DNA of 64,000 nucleotides. Origin: Caballeronia sp. SEWSISQ10-4 2 (GTDB lineage Bacteria > Pseudomonadota > Gammaproteobacteria > Burkholderiales > Burkholderiaceae). The notes under the pieces were generated by a model. That model ran no database searches and had not been told where the DNA came from. It was given only the letters and a program-made list of their open reading frames with translations. The position numbers were made by a program, and so were the translations under genes. The stretch lies in contig NZ_JALPRJ010000035.1 in the NCBI RefSeq assembly GCF_030464885.1, positions 1 through 64,000 on the forward strand, given 5' to 3'. How positions within the stretch are numbered: the first letter of the stretch is position 1; each line of letters begins with the position of its first letter. This document shows, one piece after another, positions 43,371 through 51,713 of the stretch.

Positions 43371-44291
43371 ATGCGTCTTGATGACGAAGCAGAGAGCCGG
43401 AATGTGGAGGACCGGCGCGGTGCCGGTGGGGGCGGCGGTGGCGGTGGCGGATTTCGCATGGGCGGAGGGCGCTCGATCGGTATCGGCACGATTGTCATAG
43501 CGCTGGCAGCGGCCTATTTTTTCGGCATCGATCCGATGCTGATCCTTAACGGCGGTTCGACCGGACAGAGTGGTTCATACAGCCAGCCACAGCCGCAGCA
43601 ACGGCAGATGGGTCCGGGTGGTCAGCCACAGACGAGCGCGAACGATCAAGGCGCGGTGTTCGTGCGCCGCGTGCTCGGCAATACCGAACGTACATGGCAG
43701 CAGATTTTCCGTACCCAATTCAAGCAGGACTACCCCGCGCCGAAACTTGTCCTGTTCTCGGGCGGCACCCGCACCGCGTGCGGTACCGGCCAGTCAGCAA
43801 TGGGCCCGTTCTACTGCCCGGGCGACCGCACGGTGTACATCGATTTGTCTTTCTATCGGGAACTGCGCGACCGCTTCGGCGCAAGCGGAGACTTCGCGCA
43901 GGCGTACGTGATTGCGCACGAAGTCGGCCACCATGTGCAGAACGTGCTGGGCATCATGAACAAAGTCGATGCCGCGCGGCAACGGATGTCGCGGGAACAG
44001 GGCAATCAGTTGTCGGTGCGCGTCGAATTGCAGGCAGATTGTTTCGCAGGCGTGTGGGCGAACGTGGCCCAGAAGAACAACGCAAAGCTGATTGAGCCCG
44101 GCGATTTTCAGGAAGGGCTGAACGCGGCAGGGGCGATCGGCGACGACCGGTTGCAGAAAGAGACGCAAGGCCGCGTGGTTCCGGAAGCCTTTACGCATGG
44201 CACGAGTGCGCAGCGGCAGCGCTGGTTGAATCGCGGACTGGCGACGGGCGATTTGGGGCAGTGCGACACTTTTGGCGCTAAAACGCTCTGA
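43371..44291 (+). CDS. Neutral zinc metallopeptidase (YpfJ/putative ZN-dependent protease family)
   Basis: A 306-aa membrane-anchored protein. A Gly run (about residues 19-27) precedes a single TM segment (about 36-53, SIGIGTIVIALAAAYFFG). A Gln/Pro/Gly-rich linker follows, then the catalytic domain. Zinc motif HEVGH lies at residues 183-187, followed by ELQADCFAGVWAN with the third ligand Asp/Glu. The start at 43371 was chosen because the upstream frame to 43227 lacks family features. Biological role is unknown for the family. Confidence 0.88.
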   Translation: MRLDDEAESRNVEDRRGAGGGGGGGGGFRMGGGRSIGIGTIVIALAAAYFFGIDPMLILNGGSTGQSGSYSQPQPQQRQMGPGGQPQTSANDQGAVFVRRVLGNTERTWQQIFRTQFKQDYPAPKLVLFSGGTRTACGTGQSAMGPFYCPGDRTVYIDLSFYRELRDRFGASGDFAQAYVIAHEVGHHVQNVLGIMNKVDAARQRMSREQGNQLSVRVELQADCFAGVWANVAQKNNAKLIEPGDFQEGLNAAGAIGDDRLQKETQGRVVPEAFTHGTSAQRQRWLNRGLATGDLGQCDTFGAKTL

Positions 44292-44630
44292 CCGTGATCC
44301 TTTTTCAGCCGCTGCATGGCGTAATTTTCAATGGTGGAGCGCCTGAACAGTTGGCACCTTGTTCGGGAAAGACTGTGAAATAGTAGTGAAAACCGTTATT
44401 TCGACGGATAATTCGGGCAGAACGCGCAGCGATCAGCTTACAAATGCTGGCAGCGAGGCGTCACGCCAATTTATAGAATTCCGTCTTTCAAAAAAATCGA
44501 CCGTGACCCGAACGCCTTTCGATCTGCCGAAAGCGCAACCGGTCAAGCGAGTCAGCCGTCCGGCGGTACCGGCTCATGCGTCGCGGCATGAGTGCGCTCG
44601 TCGACGAATTAAAGGTTCCATAGCATCCCC
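44292..44630. other. Intergenic region without a supported gene
   Basis: This 339-bp stretch between the metallopeptidase and waaC is locally AT-rich near 44390-44500. It contains an open frame (44359-44634) with no recognisable features, so I treat it as the leader and promoter region of waaC. Confidence 0.5.
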
Positions 44631-45644
44631 ATGAAGCGAATCCTGATTGTCAAGGTGACATCATTGGGCGATATCGTAGAGACGCAGCCCGTCGTCTCCG
44701 ATCTTCGCCGTGCATTTCCGTCTGCCAAGATCGACTGGGCAGCGGACGCGGCCTTCGCCGACATCATTCGCTGGAATCCGGCCGTGGACCGCGTGTTGAG
44801 CGCGCCGCTGCGCAAGTTCAAGAAAGCGCGGAGCTGGGCGGATTTGAAAGATATCGCCGCGTCCATCGGGGAATTGCGGGCTGAGAAGTACGACGTGGTC
44901 CTCGATATCCACGGTGTGTACAAGAGCGCGATCATCGCGTTTCTTGCGCGTGGGCGTCAGCGTTATGGTTATAAGAACAGGGACCTGGGCGAACTCGGCG
45001 CGGCGTTTGCGTACAACAAGCGCTTCGGGCCGCGGCCGGGAACGGACGCGTGGCGCGGTATGCGCGTGAGCGTGGCCGACGCGCTGGGCTATACCTTCGA
45101 CGAAACCCCCGACTTCAATCTGCATCTGCCGCCTCTTGCTACGCCGCTCGAGCTTCCGCAGGGCGCACCCATCGCCATGCTGTTCCACGCTACGTCAGCC
45201 GATGAAAAGAAATGGCCGATCAATCGATGGGCCGAGACGGGGCGTTCGCTGACCGCGCGCGGTTATCGGATCGTGTTGCCGTGGGGCACCGAAGGCGAGC
45301 GCAAGGAGGGCGAGCAGATAGCAGCGCTCGTGCCGGGCGCGATTGTCTTGCCGAAGCTGAGCGTGACCGAGTGCGCGCATTGCATCGAGGCGTCGGCGCT
45401 TGTCGTGGGCATGGATACGGGGCTGGTCCACCTGGCGCATGCGCTGGGTCGTCGCACGGTGATGATTTTCACGGCGACGTCGCGCGGGCATTTCGGCATA
45501 AGCGCACCGGGGCGTTCGGTTTCTGTCGGCGATCACCATGCTCCGCCCGATGTAGCTTCGGTGCTTGAGGCTATCGAAAGCGTGTTGACGGGAACGGTGA
45601 CGCCGGCAGCACGCGATGTCGCGACAGGGGCTGTTTCCGGGTAA
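44631..45644 (+). CDS. waaC: Lipopolysaccharide heptosyltransferase I (WaaC)
   Basis: A 337-aa glycosyltransferase family 9 enzyme that adds the first L-glycero-D-manno-heptose to Kdo2-lipid A. The N-terminus is MKRILIVKVTSLGDIVETQP; the C-terminal ADP-heptose site reads VVGMDTGLVHLAHALGRRT near residue 262. The motif LFHATSADEKKWP replaces the usual HATSR(D)DK stretch. WaaC was chosen over WaaF from the KVTSLGDI start and the ATSADEKKWP segment. It appears to be monocistronic. Confidence 0.88.
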   Translation: MKRILIVKVTSLGDIVETQPVVSDLRRAFPSAKIDWAADAAFADIIRWNPAVDRVLSAPLRKFKKARSWADLKDIAASIGELRAEKYDVVLDIHGVYKSAIIAFLARGRQRYGYKNRDLGELGAAFAYNKRFGPRPGTDAWRGMRVSVADALGYTFDETPDFNLHLPPLATPLELPQGAPIAMLFHATSADEKKWPINRWAETGRSLTARGYRIVLPWGTEGERKEGEQIAALVPGAIVLPKLSVTECAHCIEASALVVGMDTGLVHLAHALGRRTVMIFTATSRGHFGISAPGRSVSVGDHHAPPDVASVLEAIESVLTGTVTPAARDVATGAVSG

Positions 45645-45702
45645 TGGCGGCGTGGATACCGTTCAGGTCTCCAGCCCTGTAGCGGGCTTGCCCAAAGCCG
45701 CG

Positions 45703-46353
45703 TCAAGCTCCCGGGAATCCGTCCGGAAACAATCGCTCGATCGCTGCTTCGAAGTGCTGGATCGGCGCCGCGCCGCGCAACGCGATAGGCGGCGGCGGTT
45801 CCTGATCGCCCACTCCTTCGCGTGACAGCACGACGAACGGCACGCCCGTCACACCGAGCTTCTTCGCGAACTCTTCGTCTTCGATCACGGCGTCGGTGAG
45901 TTCGTCGCCCAGCAACGCTTCTTCCAGCGACTCCGGATCGATACCGCAGGTAGCGGCAATATCCAGCAGCGCATCTGTATCGCCGATATCAATACCGTCC
46001 TCGAAAAACGCCTTGAAGATCGCGCGATGCACAGCCTCGAAACGACCCGATTCGCGCGCGAAAAACGCTGTCTCGAACGCCTTGCGGCTACGCGGCTGAA
46101 CCGGCGGGAGACGCAACAGCAAACCGCGTTCGTTGGCCATCGGGTAGACGGCGCTCTCCCACGTTTCATGCAGATAGTCGCTGTCGGGATCGAGCGTGGG
46201 CACAGGTTCGGGACGCAGTTCGAACGCGTGCCAGCGAACCTCGACCGCGTCGCCATACGCATTCTGGAACTGGTCGATGACCGGCACTTCCAGATAGCAG
46301 AAAGGGCACACAAAATCCGACCACACGTCGAGGTACAGCTTGGGGCTTGTCAT
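45703..46353 (-). CDS. DsbA-family (FrnE-like) thioredoxin-fold protein
   Basis: A 216-aa cytosolic DsbA-family oxidoreductase without a signal peptide. The active-site CPFC lies at Cys16-Cys19 (VWSDFVCPFCYLEVP). The helical insert and the cis-Pro segment GVTGVPFVVLSREGV near residue 178 fit FrnE/2-hydroxychromene isomerase-like proteins. The start at 46353 was chosen because the frame further upstream has no family match. It is probably a disulfide or thiol-transfer enzyme; substrate is unknown. Confidence 0.82.
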   Translation of the reverse strand: MTSPKLYLDVWSDFVCPFCYLEVPVIDQFQNAYGDAVEVRWHAFELRPEPVPTLDPDSDYLHETWESAVYPMANERGLLLRLPPVQPRSRKAFETAFFARESGRFEAVHRAIFKAFFEDGIDIGDTDALLDIAATCGIDPESLEEALLGDELTDAVIEDEEFAKKLGVTGVPFVVLSREGVGDQEPPPPIALRGAAPIQHFEAAIERLFPDGFPGA

Positions 46354-46394
46354 ATAAGGCTCGTTTGATATTCGGCGAAATTTTGTCCGAAATT

Positions 46395-47267
46395 CTACCC
46401 CGCATTCAGCTTTGGTTCCGGCCACGCGCAATCCGCGGAGGATTTCCAATCGAGCCATTTCGTGTCGGCCCGTCGTGTTTTGCCGCAGGCTTCTGTCTCG
46501 CGCTCGGCGAGAACATTGCGTTTCCTTGACAATACCGGGCGTGGCCAACTGAGCTGATACTGGTAGCCTGGGTCAGGATCTATGATCTGATGACTGAACG
46601 ATTTTGTGACCGCATCGAACGGCACCCGGCTCAGCTCTTCCGGTGTTGCGTGGTCGACTGCGGTGGAACATCGGGTGACGAGCGCCGATTGGGTGAAGTA
46701 TTTATTCGACACATACAGCAACTCGACCCGAAAATGAATCAGCCGGATTGGCTGGTCCACACGCTGCCGCAAGAAGGTCTGCGCTATCTCGTCCGAGTCG
46801 TCGATATCCATTCGTAGCTGGACCACCTCAGCTTCATTGAACATGCGCACGCGGGGAAACGTAAGCATGACGCGCTTCGTGTTTTCTCCCGCGACCGGTT
46901 CGATAGCAGATACGGTCTGAAGGTCGGACGTGACCACGGGATCCGTGCTGCCCGTCCACAAGAATTTATGAGTGAACCGGTTTTCGTAGGCAGTCTTGAT
47001 CTGAATGTGCCGGTACGTCTCGTTCACGAACCTTTTTCCGTCGAACGTGGTGTAACGGAAAAAGCTGGAGATGCAAAGATAGCCATCCGGATAATGCAGC
47101 TTGGAGAATGTGTCGAACGCTTTCCGCGCCAGCCATGCTATGTAGCTCACGCACAGGAGACAAATGGCCAAAGCCGCCCATGATTTCCACCGGTCTGCTA
47201 CCAGATCGCTTGCGCTAACGCCGACAATTGCGACGAGCGAAGCAAGATTGCCAGCGAGTCGCCACAT
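46395..47267 (-). CDS. Unknown two-TM protein with beta-rich domain
   Basis: A 290-aa protein I cannot assign to a known gene. Two hydrophobic helices lie at about residues 5-22 and 29-47. A domain of alternating polar/hydrophobic strands follows, with YRHIQIKTAYENRFTHKFLW near residue 85, and a basic C-terminal tail (KRNVLAERETEACGKTRRAD) near residue 250. The layout recalls the two-TM beta-rich effectors (Cap15-like) of CBASS antiphage systems, but no cyclase or other defence gene is adjacent. Base composition is visibly lower in GC than the flanks. A terminator lies just upstream. Confidence 0.65.
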   Translation of the reverse strand: MWRLAGNLASLVAIVGVSASDLVADRWKSWAALAICLLCVSYIAWLARKAFDTFSKLHYPDGYLCISSFFRYTTFDGKRFVNETYRHIQIKTAYENRFTHKFLWTGSTDPVVTSDLQTVSAIEPVAGENTKRVMLTFPRVRMFNEAEVVQLRMDIDDSDEIAQTFLRQRVDQPIRLIHFRVELLYVSNKYFTQSALVTRCSTAVDHATPEELSRVPFDAVTKSFSHQIIDPDPGYQYQLSWPRPVLSRKRNVLAERETEACGKTRRADTKWLDWKSSADCAWPEPKLNAG

Positions 47268-47297
47268 TGACTGCCTCGAAATTGACGTTAAAAAAAT

Positions 47298-47320
47298 AAG
47301 GGCGCCGATAGGCGCCCTTT
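47298..47320 (-). terminator. Intrinsic terminator upstream of the two-TM gene
   Basis: AAGGGCGCC (47298-47306) and GGCGCCCTT (47311-47319) form a perfect 9-bp stem with a GATA loop. On the minus strand a T-rich run follows. It isolates the two-TM gene from the oxidase gene at 47621. Confidence 0.82.
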
Positions 47321-47394
47321 AGAGGAAATACTTGTTCTCGTTAAGAAGCATCGCCGCCCATACGCCCTCTACTTGTCAACGAGTTACCGCTTAG

Positions 47395-47416
47395 AAGTTA
47401 GCTCAGGCGCTAACTT
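47395..47416. repeat. Inverted repeat AAGTTAGC/GCTAACTT
   Basis: Eight-bp arms (47395-47402 and 47409-47416) surround a 6-nt loop within the 353-bp lower-GC gap 47268-47620. No gene is supported in this gap. The repeat may be an operator or weak stem-loop. Confidence 0.6.
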
Positions 47417-47620
47417 TGATGTATTCGCAGTCACTTTGCCAACACTACCCGTTAGCCCGTGATTTATCCAGGGTTCCAGGCGATGGCAGAGGGCCTAAAC
47501 GCCCGTACATATTGGCCATTTGTTCCAGGTCTCCATGCTGCAAGGGCTTTCTGGACGACGTACGTTACAGCGCGCTGTTTGTAAAATTTTGCACCATTCG
47601 CATTCCTTTGCTTTGAGCGA

Positions 47621-48961
47621 TCAAAATCCGCCATCCATTTCGATCTTCGACCCATCGCTGAAACGACTCAGCCGGAATGCTCGCGGGTCCACCAGCGGCT
47701 TGTCGTTCGCGACAATATCCGCCATCAGTTTCCCGGCACCCGGTCCGATCCCGAAGCCGTGACCTGAAAAACCGGTGGCGATGAACATGCCGGGAAGCTG
47801 TTGCGCAGCGGAGATCACAGGCACGGCGTCCGGCGTAACGTCGATATAACCCGCCCACGCTTGCGCCACTTTCACTTGCCCAAGCGCCGGGAAGATCGCA
47901 CGGAACGCGTTGATGGCGACATCGTTGAATTTCTGGGTCGGTGGTGGATCGAGCGTGCGTACGATCTCGAAGACGGTCGGTTGGTCAAGTTGCCATTTCC
48001 GCGGCTGGCGCAACGCTTCGAAAAATCGCCGGCCGAAAGCGAACTCGATCGATCCGAACTGGCTTTTCAGCGCCGGCAGATATTGGCTGAATAGCCGGAA
48101 GCTGTCGGGCGTGATCTCGGCAAGACTGTGGAACGCATTCGCGATCGTGTAACCGCCGTCGAGCCGCTTGCGGTATCCGACGGTCTGGTTGCATGCGCTG
48201 ACTTCCGGTCCACCGTCGACCGGCTCCGTGCGCAAGACCGACGAGCGTACCGTCAGTTGCGGCAGTTCGACATCGACGCTGCCGGCAAACAAACGCGTCC
48301 ACGCACCGCCTGCTACCACCACGCTCCCGCAGCGGATCGAGCCGTATTCGGTCACCACGCCGCTGACCGTCCCGCCGCTCGTTTCGATGCCGCGCACCGC
48401 ACACGGTGTCAGAACTTTCACGCCTCTGGCGCGCAGTGCATTCGCGATGGCCGGCGCCGCCCGCTGCGGTTCCGCGCGGGCGTCGGAGGGCGTATAGATG
48501 CCGCCGGAAAACTTGCGCGCCGCGCCGGGCATCAGCGCCAACGTTTCTTCGCTGGACGTGATGCGTGAGTCGATACCTTCGCGCCCCACGAGACCGACGG
48601 CGCGGGCCAGCCAGCTTTCGTGATCGGCGAGCGCCTTCGGGTCGTCGGCGGCGTAGAGGATGCCGCATTGCCGGAAACCTGCGTCGATGCCCAACGTCCG
48701 GTCTAGCTCGCGCCACAGCTTCAGGCTTTCGAGACTGAGTTCCAGCTCGCGCAAGTCGCGATGCGTTGCGCGGCACCAGCCCCAGTTGCGGCTCGATTGT
48801 TCGCCTGCTATATGCCCTTTCTCGCATACCGTGACTGAGATCCCCTTCTCTGCGAGATATAGGGCCGTGCTCACGCCGATAATCCCGCCGCCAATCACGA
48901 CAACATCGACGCGCTCGGGTAAATCACGATCTTCAACGACTTCAACTACTTGTGGACCCAT
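47621..48961 (-). CDS. FAD-dependent D-amino-acid dehydrogenase/glycine-oxidase-like protein
   Basis: A 446-aa DAO-family flavoenzyme. The dinucleotide-binding motif VVVIGGGIIGVSTALYLAEKG lies at residues 19-39, and a conserved ATGFSGHGFGIGPGAGKLM near residue 396 closes the FAD site. It probably oxidises a D-amino acid, sarcosine-like amine or hydroxy acid; the substrate cannot be read from sequence. It diverges from the OsmC gene. Confidence 0.8.
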   Translation of the reverse strand: MGPQVVEVVEDRDLPERVDVVVIGGGIIGVSTALYLAEKGISVTVCEKGHIAGEQSSRNWGWCRATHRDLRELELSLESLKLWRELDRTLGIDAGFRQCGILYAADDPKALADHESWLARAVGLVGREGIDSRITSSEETLALMPGAARKFSGGIYTPSDARAEPQRAAPAIANALRARGVKVLTPCAVRGIETSGGTVSGVVTEYGSIRCGSVVVAGGAWTRLFAGSVDVELPQLTVRSSVLRTEPVDGGPEVSACNQTVGYRKRLDGGYTIANAFHSLAEITPDSFRLFSQYLPALKSQFGSIEFAFGRRFFEALRQPRKWQLDQPTVFEIVRTLDPPPTQKFNDVAINAFRAIFPALGQVKVAQAWAGYIDVTPDAVPVISAAQQLPGMFIATGFSGHGFGIGPGAGKLMADIVANDKPLVDPRAFRLSRFSDGSKIEMDGGF

Positions 48962-49167
48962 CTATCCTCCTTGGACAGGTCGAACCGAGCGTCATGTCGG
49001 GAAACGTGTCCGGACAACCCGCCCGATGTGCTTCCGGGCATCCTGTGTGCTTTGATCAACCCGATGGCGCGTCAAAGCCGGCCCGTCTGATCAACTGGCT
49101 TTGCGGTCGAATCCTTGCTGCGGCGGCATTGCGCGGCAAATCCACCCTGACTTTCTGGAGAACACTC

Positions 49168-49599
49168 GTGCAAAAGACAGCATCGGCAAAATGGAGTGGT
49201 GGCATCAAGGACGGTAAAGGTTACATTTCGACGCAAACCGGCGTTTTGAAAGACGCGCCGTATGGTTTTTCTTCCCGCTTCGAAGGCGGTCCCGGAACGA
49301 ATCCCGAAGAGCTGATCGGCGCTGCACATTCGGGCTGTTTCACGATGGCGCTGTCCCTGCAACTCACGCAGGCCGGCCTCACGGCGGAAAGCATCGAAAC
49401 GAAGTCTACCGTGACGCTGGACAAGGTCGGCGATGGTTTCTCCATCACCGCCTGCCATCTGGATGTGAAAGCGAAGGTGCCCGGCGCCGACCAGGCCACA
49501 TTCGAGAAGCTTGCGAACGCGGCGAAAGAGGGGTGCCCCGTGTCCAAGCTGTTCGCTGGAAACGCGAAGATCACCCTGAACACGGAATTCGTTTCCTGA
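49168..49599 (+). CDS. osmC: OsmC-family peroxiredoxin-like protein
   Basis: A 143-aa OsmC-type thiol peroxidase against organic hydroperoxides. The two redox cysteines are in GAAHSGCFTMALSLQL and KEGCPVSKLFAG. The start at GTG 49168 gives MQKTASAKWSGG and family length; the frame back to 48952 lies over the divergent promoter region. A strong terminator follows. Confidence 0.92.
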   Translation: MQKTASAKWSGGIKDGKGYISTQTGVLKDAPYGFSSRFEGGPGTNPEELIGAAHSGCFTMALSLQLTQAGLTAESIETKSTVTLDKVGDGFSITACHLDVKAKVPGADQATFEKLANAAKEGCPVSKLFAGNAKITLNTEFVS

Positions 49600-49632
49600 G
49601 TTCGTTGGACTGAAGCACGTTAGAACACGAAG

Positions 49633-49661
49633 GCGTGGCCGGGAATCCGGCCGCGCTTTTT
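49633..49661 (+). terminator. Intrinsic terminator after osmC
   Basis: A 10-bp stem, GCGTGGCCGG with CCGGCCGCGC (one G-T pair), has a GAAT loop followed by five Ts. It lies 33 bp after the osmC stop codon. Confidence 0.85.
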
Positions 49662-49822
49662 CGTTTGTCTTTGCGGGGCAAGCCACGCCCAAATGCTGAT
49701 GTCGTTGGTTTGCGGCACCCTCGAGCCCCGCACGCGTTCATCGTCGTGTCGCTGTTGCTGCTGATCATCATCGGACTGCCGACGTTCCTGCCTGCACCAC
49801 CGACTAAAATCAGTACCCGGAC

Positions 49823-49857
49823 TTATCCACATTTTTTGTGGATAGCCGTGTGGACAA
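49823..49857. promoter_or_regulatory. Cluster of three DnaA-box-like 9-mers
   Basis: TTATCCACA (49823-49831) matches the DnaA consensus exactly. TGTGGATAG (49837-49845) and TGTGGACAA (49849-49857) are near matches on the opposite strand. They lie in the 513-bp osmC-chaA gap, where no gene is supported. Origin genes such as dnaA, dnaN or parAB are absent, so a regulatory or titration site is more likely than an origin. Confidence 0.45.
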
Positions 49858-50112
49858 CATGCGCAAGCAGCCGCCAACCCACTGACGCATAACGGTTTAC
49901 GGTTTCCCAACGTTTCCAAAGCAGGAACGCTGTTTTCAGTCGGCAATGCACTTTCAGCCGTTCGTTGCAAGCTCCGTAACCCGTCATTTGTCCCCAGACC
50001 CTGTAATCTGACGGCACTTTCAGTTCATCTGGTCTGGCCGGACCATCGAGATCGATAACCGGTCCGGCTTCCTGACACTTCCATCCACACGCAGCACCGC
50101 CCTGGAGCATCG

Positions 50113-51204
50113 ATGAAATTCAAGCTGGACTGGACGGGCATCGCGCCATTTGCCGCACTTGTCATCCTGGGACTGACGTTCGCCATGCCGAACGGCTTCA
50201 TGTTCATCCTCGCCGCCATCGCACTCGCCGCCGCCGTGTTTGCCGCGGTTCATCACGCCGAAGTGGTTGCGCATCGAGTCGGCGAGCCGTTCGGCACGCT
50301 TGTGCTGGCCATTGCCGTGACGGTGATCGAAGTGGCGCTGATCGTCTCGGTCATGATCTCGGGCGGTCCGGAGAAAGCAGCCTTGCCGCGCGACACGGTA
50401 TTCGCCGCGATCATGATCGTGTGCAACGGCATCGTCGGGCTTTGCTTGCTTGTGGGTGGCATGCGCCATCACGAGCAGAATTTCCAGCTACAGGGCGCAA
50501 GCGCGACGCTGGCCATCCTGTGTGCATTGTCAGTGTTGACCATGGTCTTACCCGATTTCACCAGCACGGTGGCGGGGCCGGGATTGTCGACGTCGCAACT
50601 CGTGTTTGTTGGCGTGACATCGCTGGTGCTGTACGTGGTGTTCGTGTTCGTGCAGACCGTCAGACATCGCGATTATTTCTTGCCACCGGTGCCGGCGCTC
50701 GATCCAAATCGAGCCGAAACCGACGACGTTCACGCGCCACTGCCCACCAATGGCTACGCGTTGGCCTCCGGCGGTTTGCTGCTGCTCTCGCTGATATCGG
50801 TTGTCGGACTGGCGAAGCTGCTGTCGCCGGCCGTTGAGGCGGGAGTCGCTCGGGCGGGCGCGCCAGAAGCGGTGGTCGGCGTGGTGATAGCGGCGCTTGT
50901 GTTGCTGCCGGAAGGCGTGGCCGCGTTGCGCGCTGCACGGCTGAACCGGCTGCAGACCAGCTTGAATCTTGCACTTGGATCGGCGCTGGCGAGTATCGGT
51001 CTGACGATTCCGGCCGTGGCTGTGGTGTCGCTTGCAATCAGCCAGCCGATCGCGCTTGGTCTCGGTTCGAAGGAAATCGTACTGCTCGCGCTGACCTTGA
51101 TCGTCAGTGTTCTCACGCTCGGCACGGGGCGCTCGACCGTACTGCAGGGCGTGGTTCATCTGGTTATTTTCGCGACCTTCCTGTTTCTTTCGGTTGTGCC
51201 CTGA
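50113..51204 (+). CDS. chaA: Calcium/proton antiporter, ChaA/CaCA family
   Basis: A 363-aa inner-membrane antiporter with about eleven hydrophobic helices in two halves. The alpha-repeat signatures are FGTLVLAIAVTVIEVALIVSVM (near residue 60, with the acidic Glu) and VLLPEGVAALRAARLNRLQT (near residue 257). It exchanges Ca2+, Na+ or K+ for protons. The start at 50113 has no competing upstream start. Confidence 0.86.
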   Translation: MKFKLDWTGIAPFAALVILGLTFAMPNGFMFILAAIALAAAVFAAVHHAEVVAHRVGEPFGTLVLAIAVTVIEVALIVSVMISGGPEKAALPRDTVFAAIMIVCNGIVGLCLLVGGMRHHEQNFQLQGASATLAILCALSVLTMVLPDFTSTVAGPGLSTSQLVFVGVTSLVLYVVFVFVQTVRHRDYFLPPVPALDPNRAETDDVHAPLPTNGYALASGGLLLLSLISVVGLAKLLSPAVEAGVARAGAPEAVVGVVIAALVLLPEGVAALRAARLNRLQTSLNLALGSALASIGLTIPAVAVVSLAISQPIALGLGSKEIVLLALTLIVSVLTLGTGRSTVLQGVVHLVIFATFLFLSVVP

Positions 51205-51328
51205 GATTGGCGGAAGAGCGTTCGCAGCCTTGCGGGCCGGTCCTGAAAATAAAGGGCCGGACCTGATTCAGCAATTCTCCGGGCGGTGTTGCGTTCGCGC
51301 TTCACCCGAGGGCTAGTCTCAAAATCTT

Positions 51329-51356
51329 TTGCAATGCAGCATCGGATGCGTATAAT
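51329..51356 (+). promoter_or_regulatory. Sigma-70-like promoter for the 49-aa ORF
   Basis: A perfect TATAAT (51351-51356) lies 16 bp after TTGCAA (51329-51334). The start of transcription would fall near 51363, about 40 bp before the ATG. This is one of the best consensus promoters in the window. Confidence 0.7.
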
Positions 51357-51364
51357 CAGGGTAT

Positions 51365-51386
51365 TCCCTAACGTGTTATCCCTAAC
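51365..51386. repeat. Direct repeat TCCCTAAC, twice, 14 bp apart
   Basis: TCCCTAAC occurs at 51365-51372 and 51379-51386, straddling the likely start of transcription of the small gene. The 14-bp spacing and position suggest a regulatory site or leader element. Confidence 0.55.
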
Positions 51387-51404
51387 TCACGCTGAGGTGC
51401 TTTT

Positions 51405-51554
51405 ATGAAAACCGCCGCTCAAGGTTCGATTCTCGTTTCGTTCGGTTCGTGGTTCCGCAAGGCGAAGGCTGTCGTTCGCCGCGAAGCTGCCCATGCGTTG
51501 AACCTGCATCTGCAAAATTGCGCTGTGCTGGCTGAAGCGTATCGCCGCAAGTAA
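51405..51554 (+). CDS. Small basic protein, 49 aa
   Basis: A 49-aa ORF starting MKTAAQGSILVSFGSWFRKA, basic (about nine Arg/Lys), with an amphipathic helical stretch and two His residues. No family is recognised. It is supported by a near-consensus promoter, a GAGGTG ribosome-binding site 7 bp before the ATG, and its own intergenic setting. It could be a small regulatory or membrane-interacting protein. Confidence 0.6.
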   Translation: MKTAAQGSILVSFGSWFRKAKAVVRREAAHALNLHLQNCAVLAEAYRRK

Positions 51555-51713
51555 ATCGGCTGCAGCCTAGCCGACCGCTGAATCGACGCACCGATCGAGC
51601 CGCTGAGCGCTCTCGAACGTCGATTCGCCGGCCTTGCATGCGTTAAAACGGTTGCCGGGTAGAAAGTCGGCAACCGTGACTGTCGGCACTGAACAAGTGT
51701 TAGCCCATCAGTT

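Noticed and set aside
44359..44634. 91-aa ORF before waaC
   Set aside because: No features or ribosome-binding site; its composition fits a promoter and leader region, and it overlaps the waaC start.
47395..47416. Integron attC site
   Set aside because: The GTTAGC/GCTAAC arms recall attC cores, but the R and L box arrangement, length and any cassette or integrase are missing.
49823..49857. Replication origin
   Set aside because: Only three DnaA-like 9-mers, with no adjacent dnaA, dnaN, repA or parAB and no AT-rich unwinding stretch of size.
49635..49892. 85-aa plus-strand ORF after osmC
   Set aside because: It overlaps the osmC terminator and the DnaA-box-like cluster, and it has no ribosome-binding site or family match.
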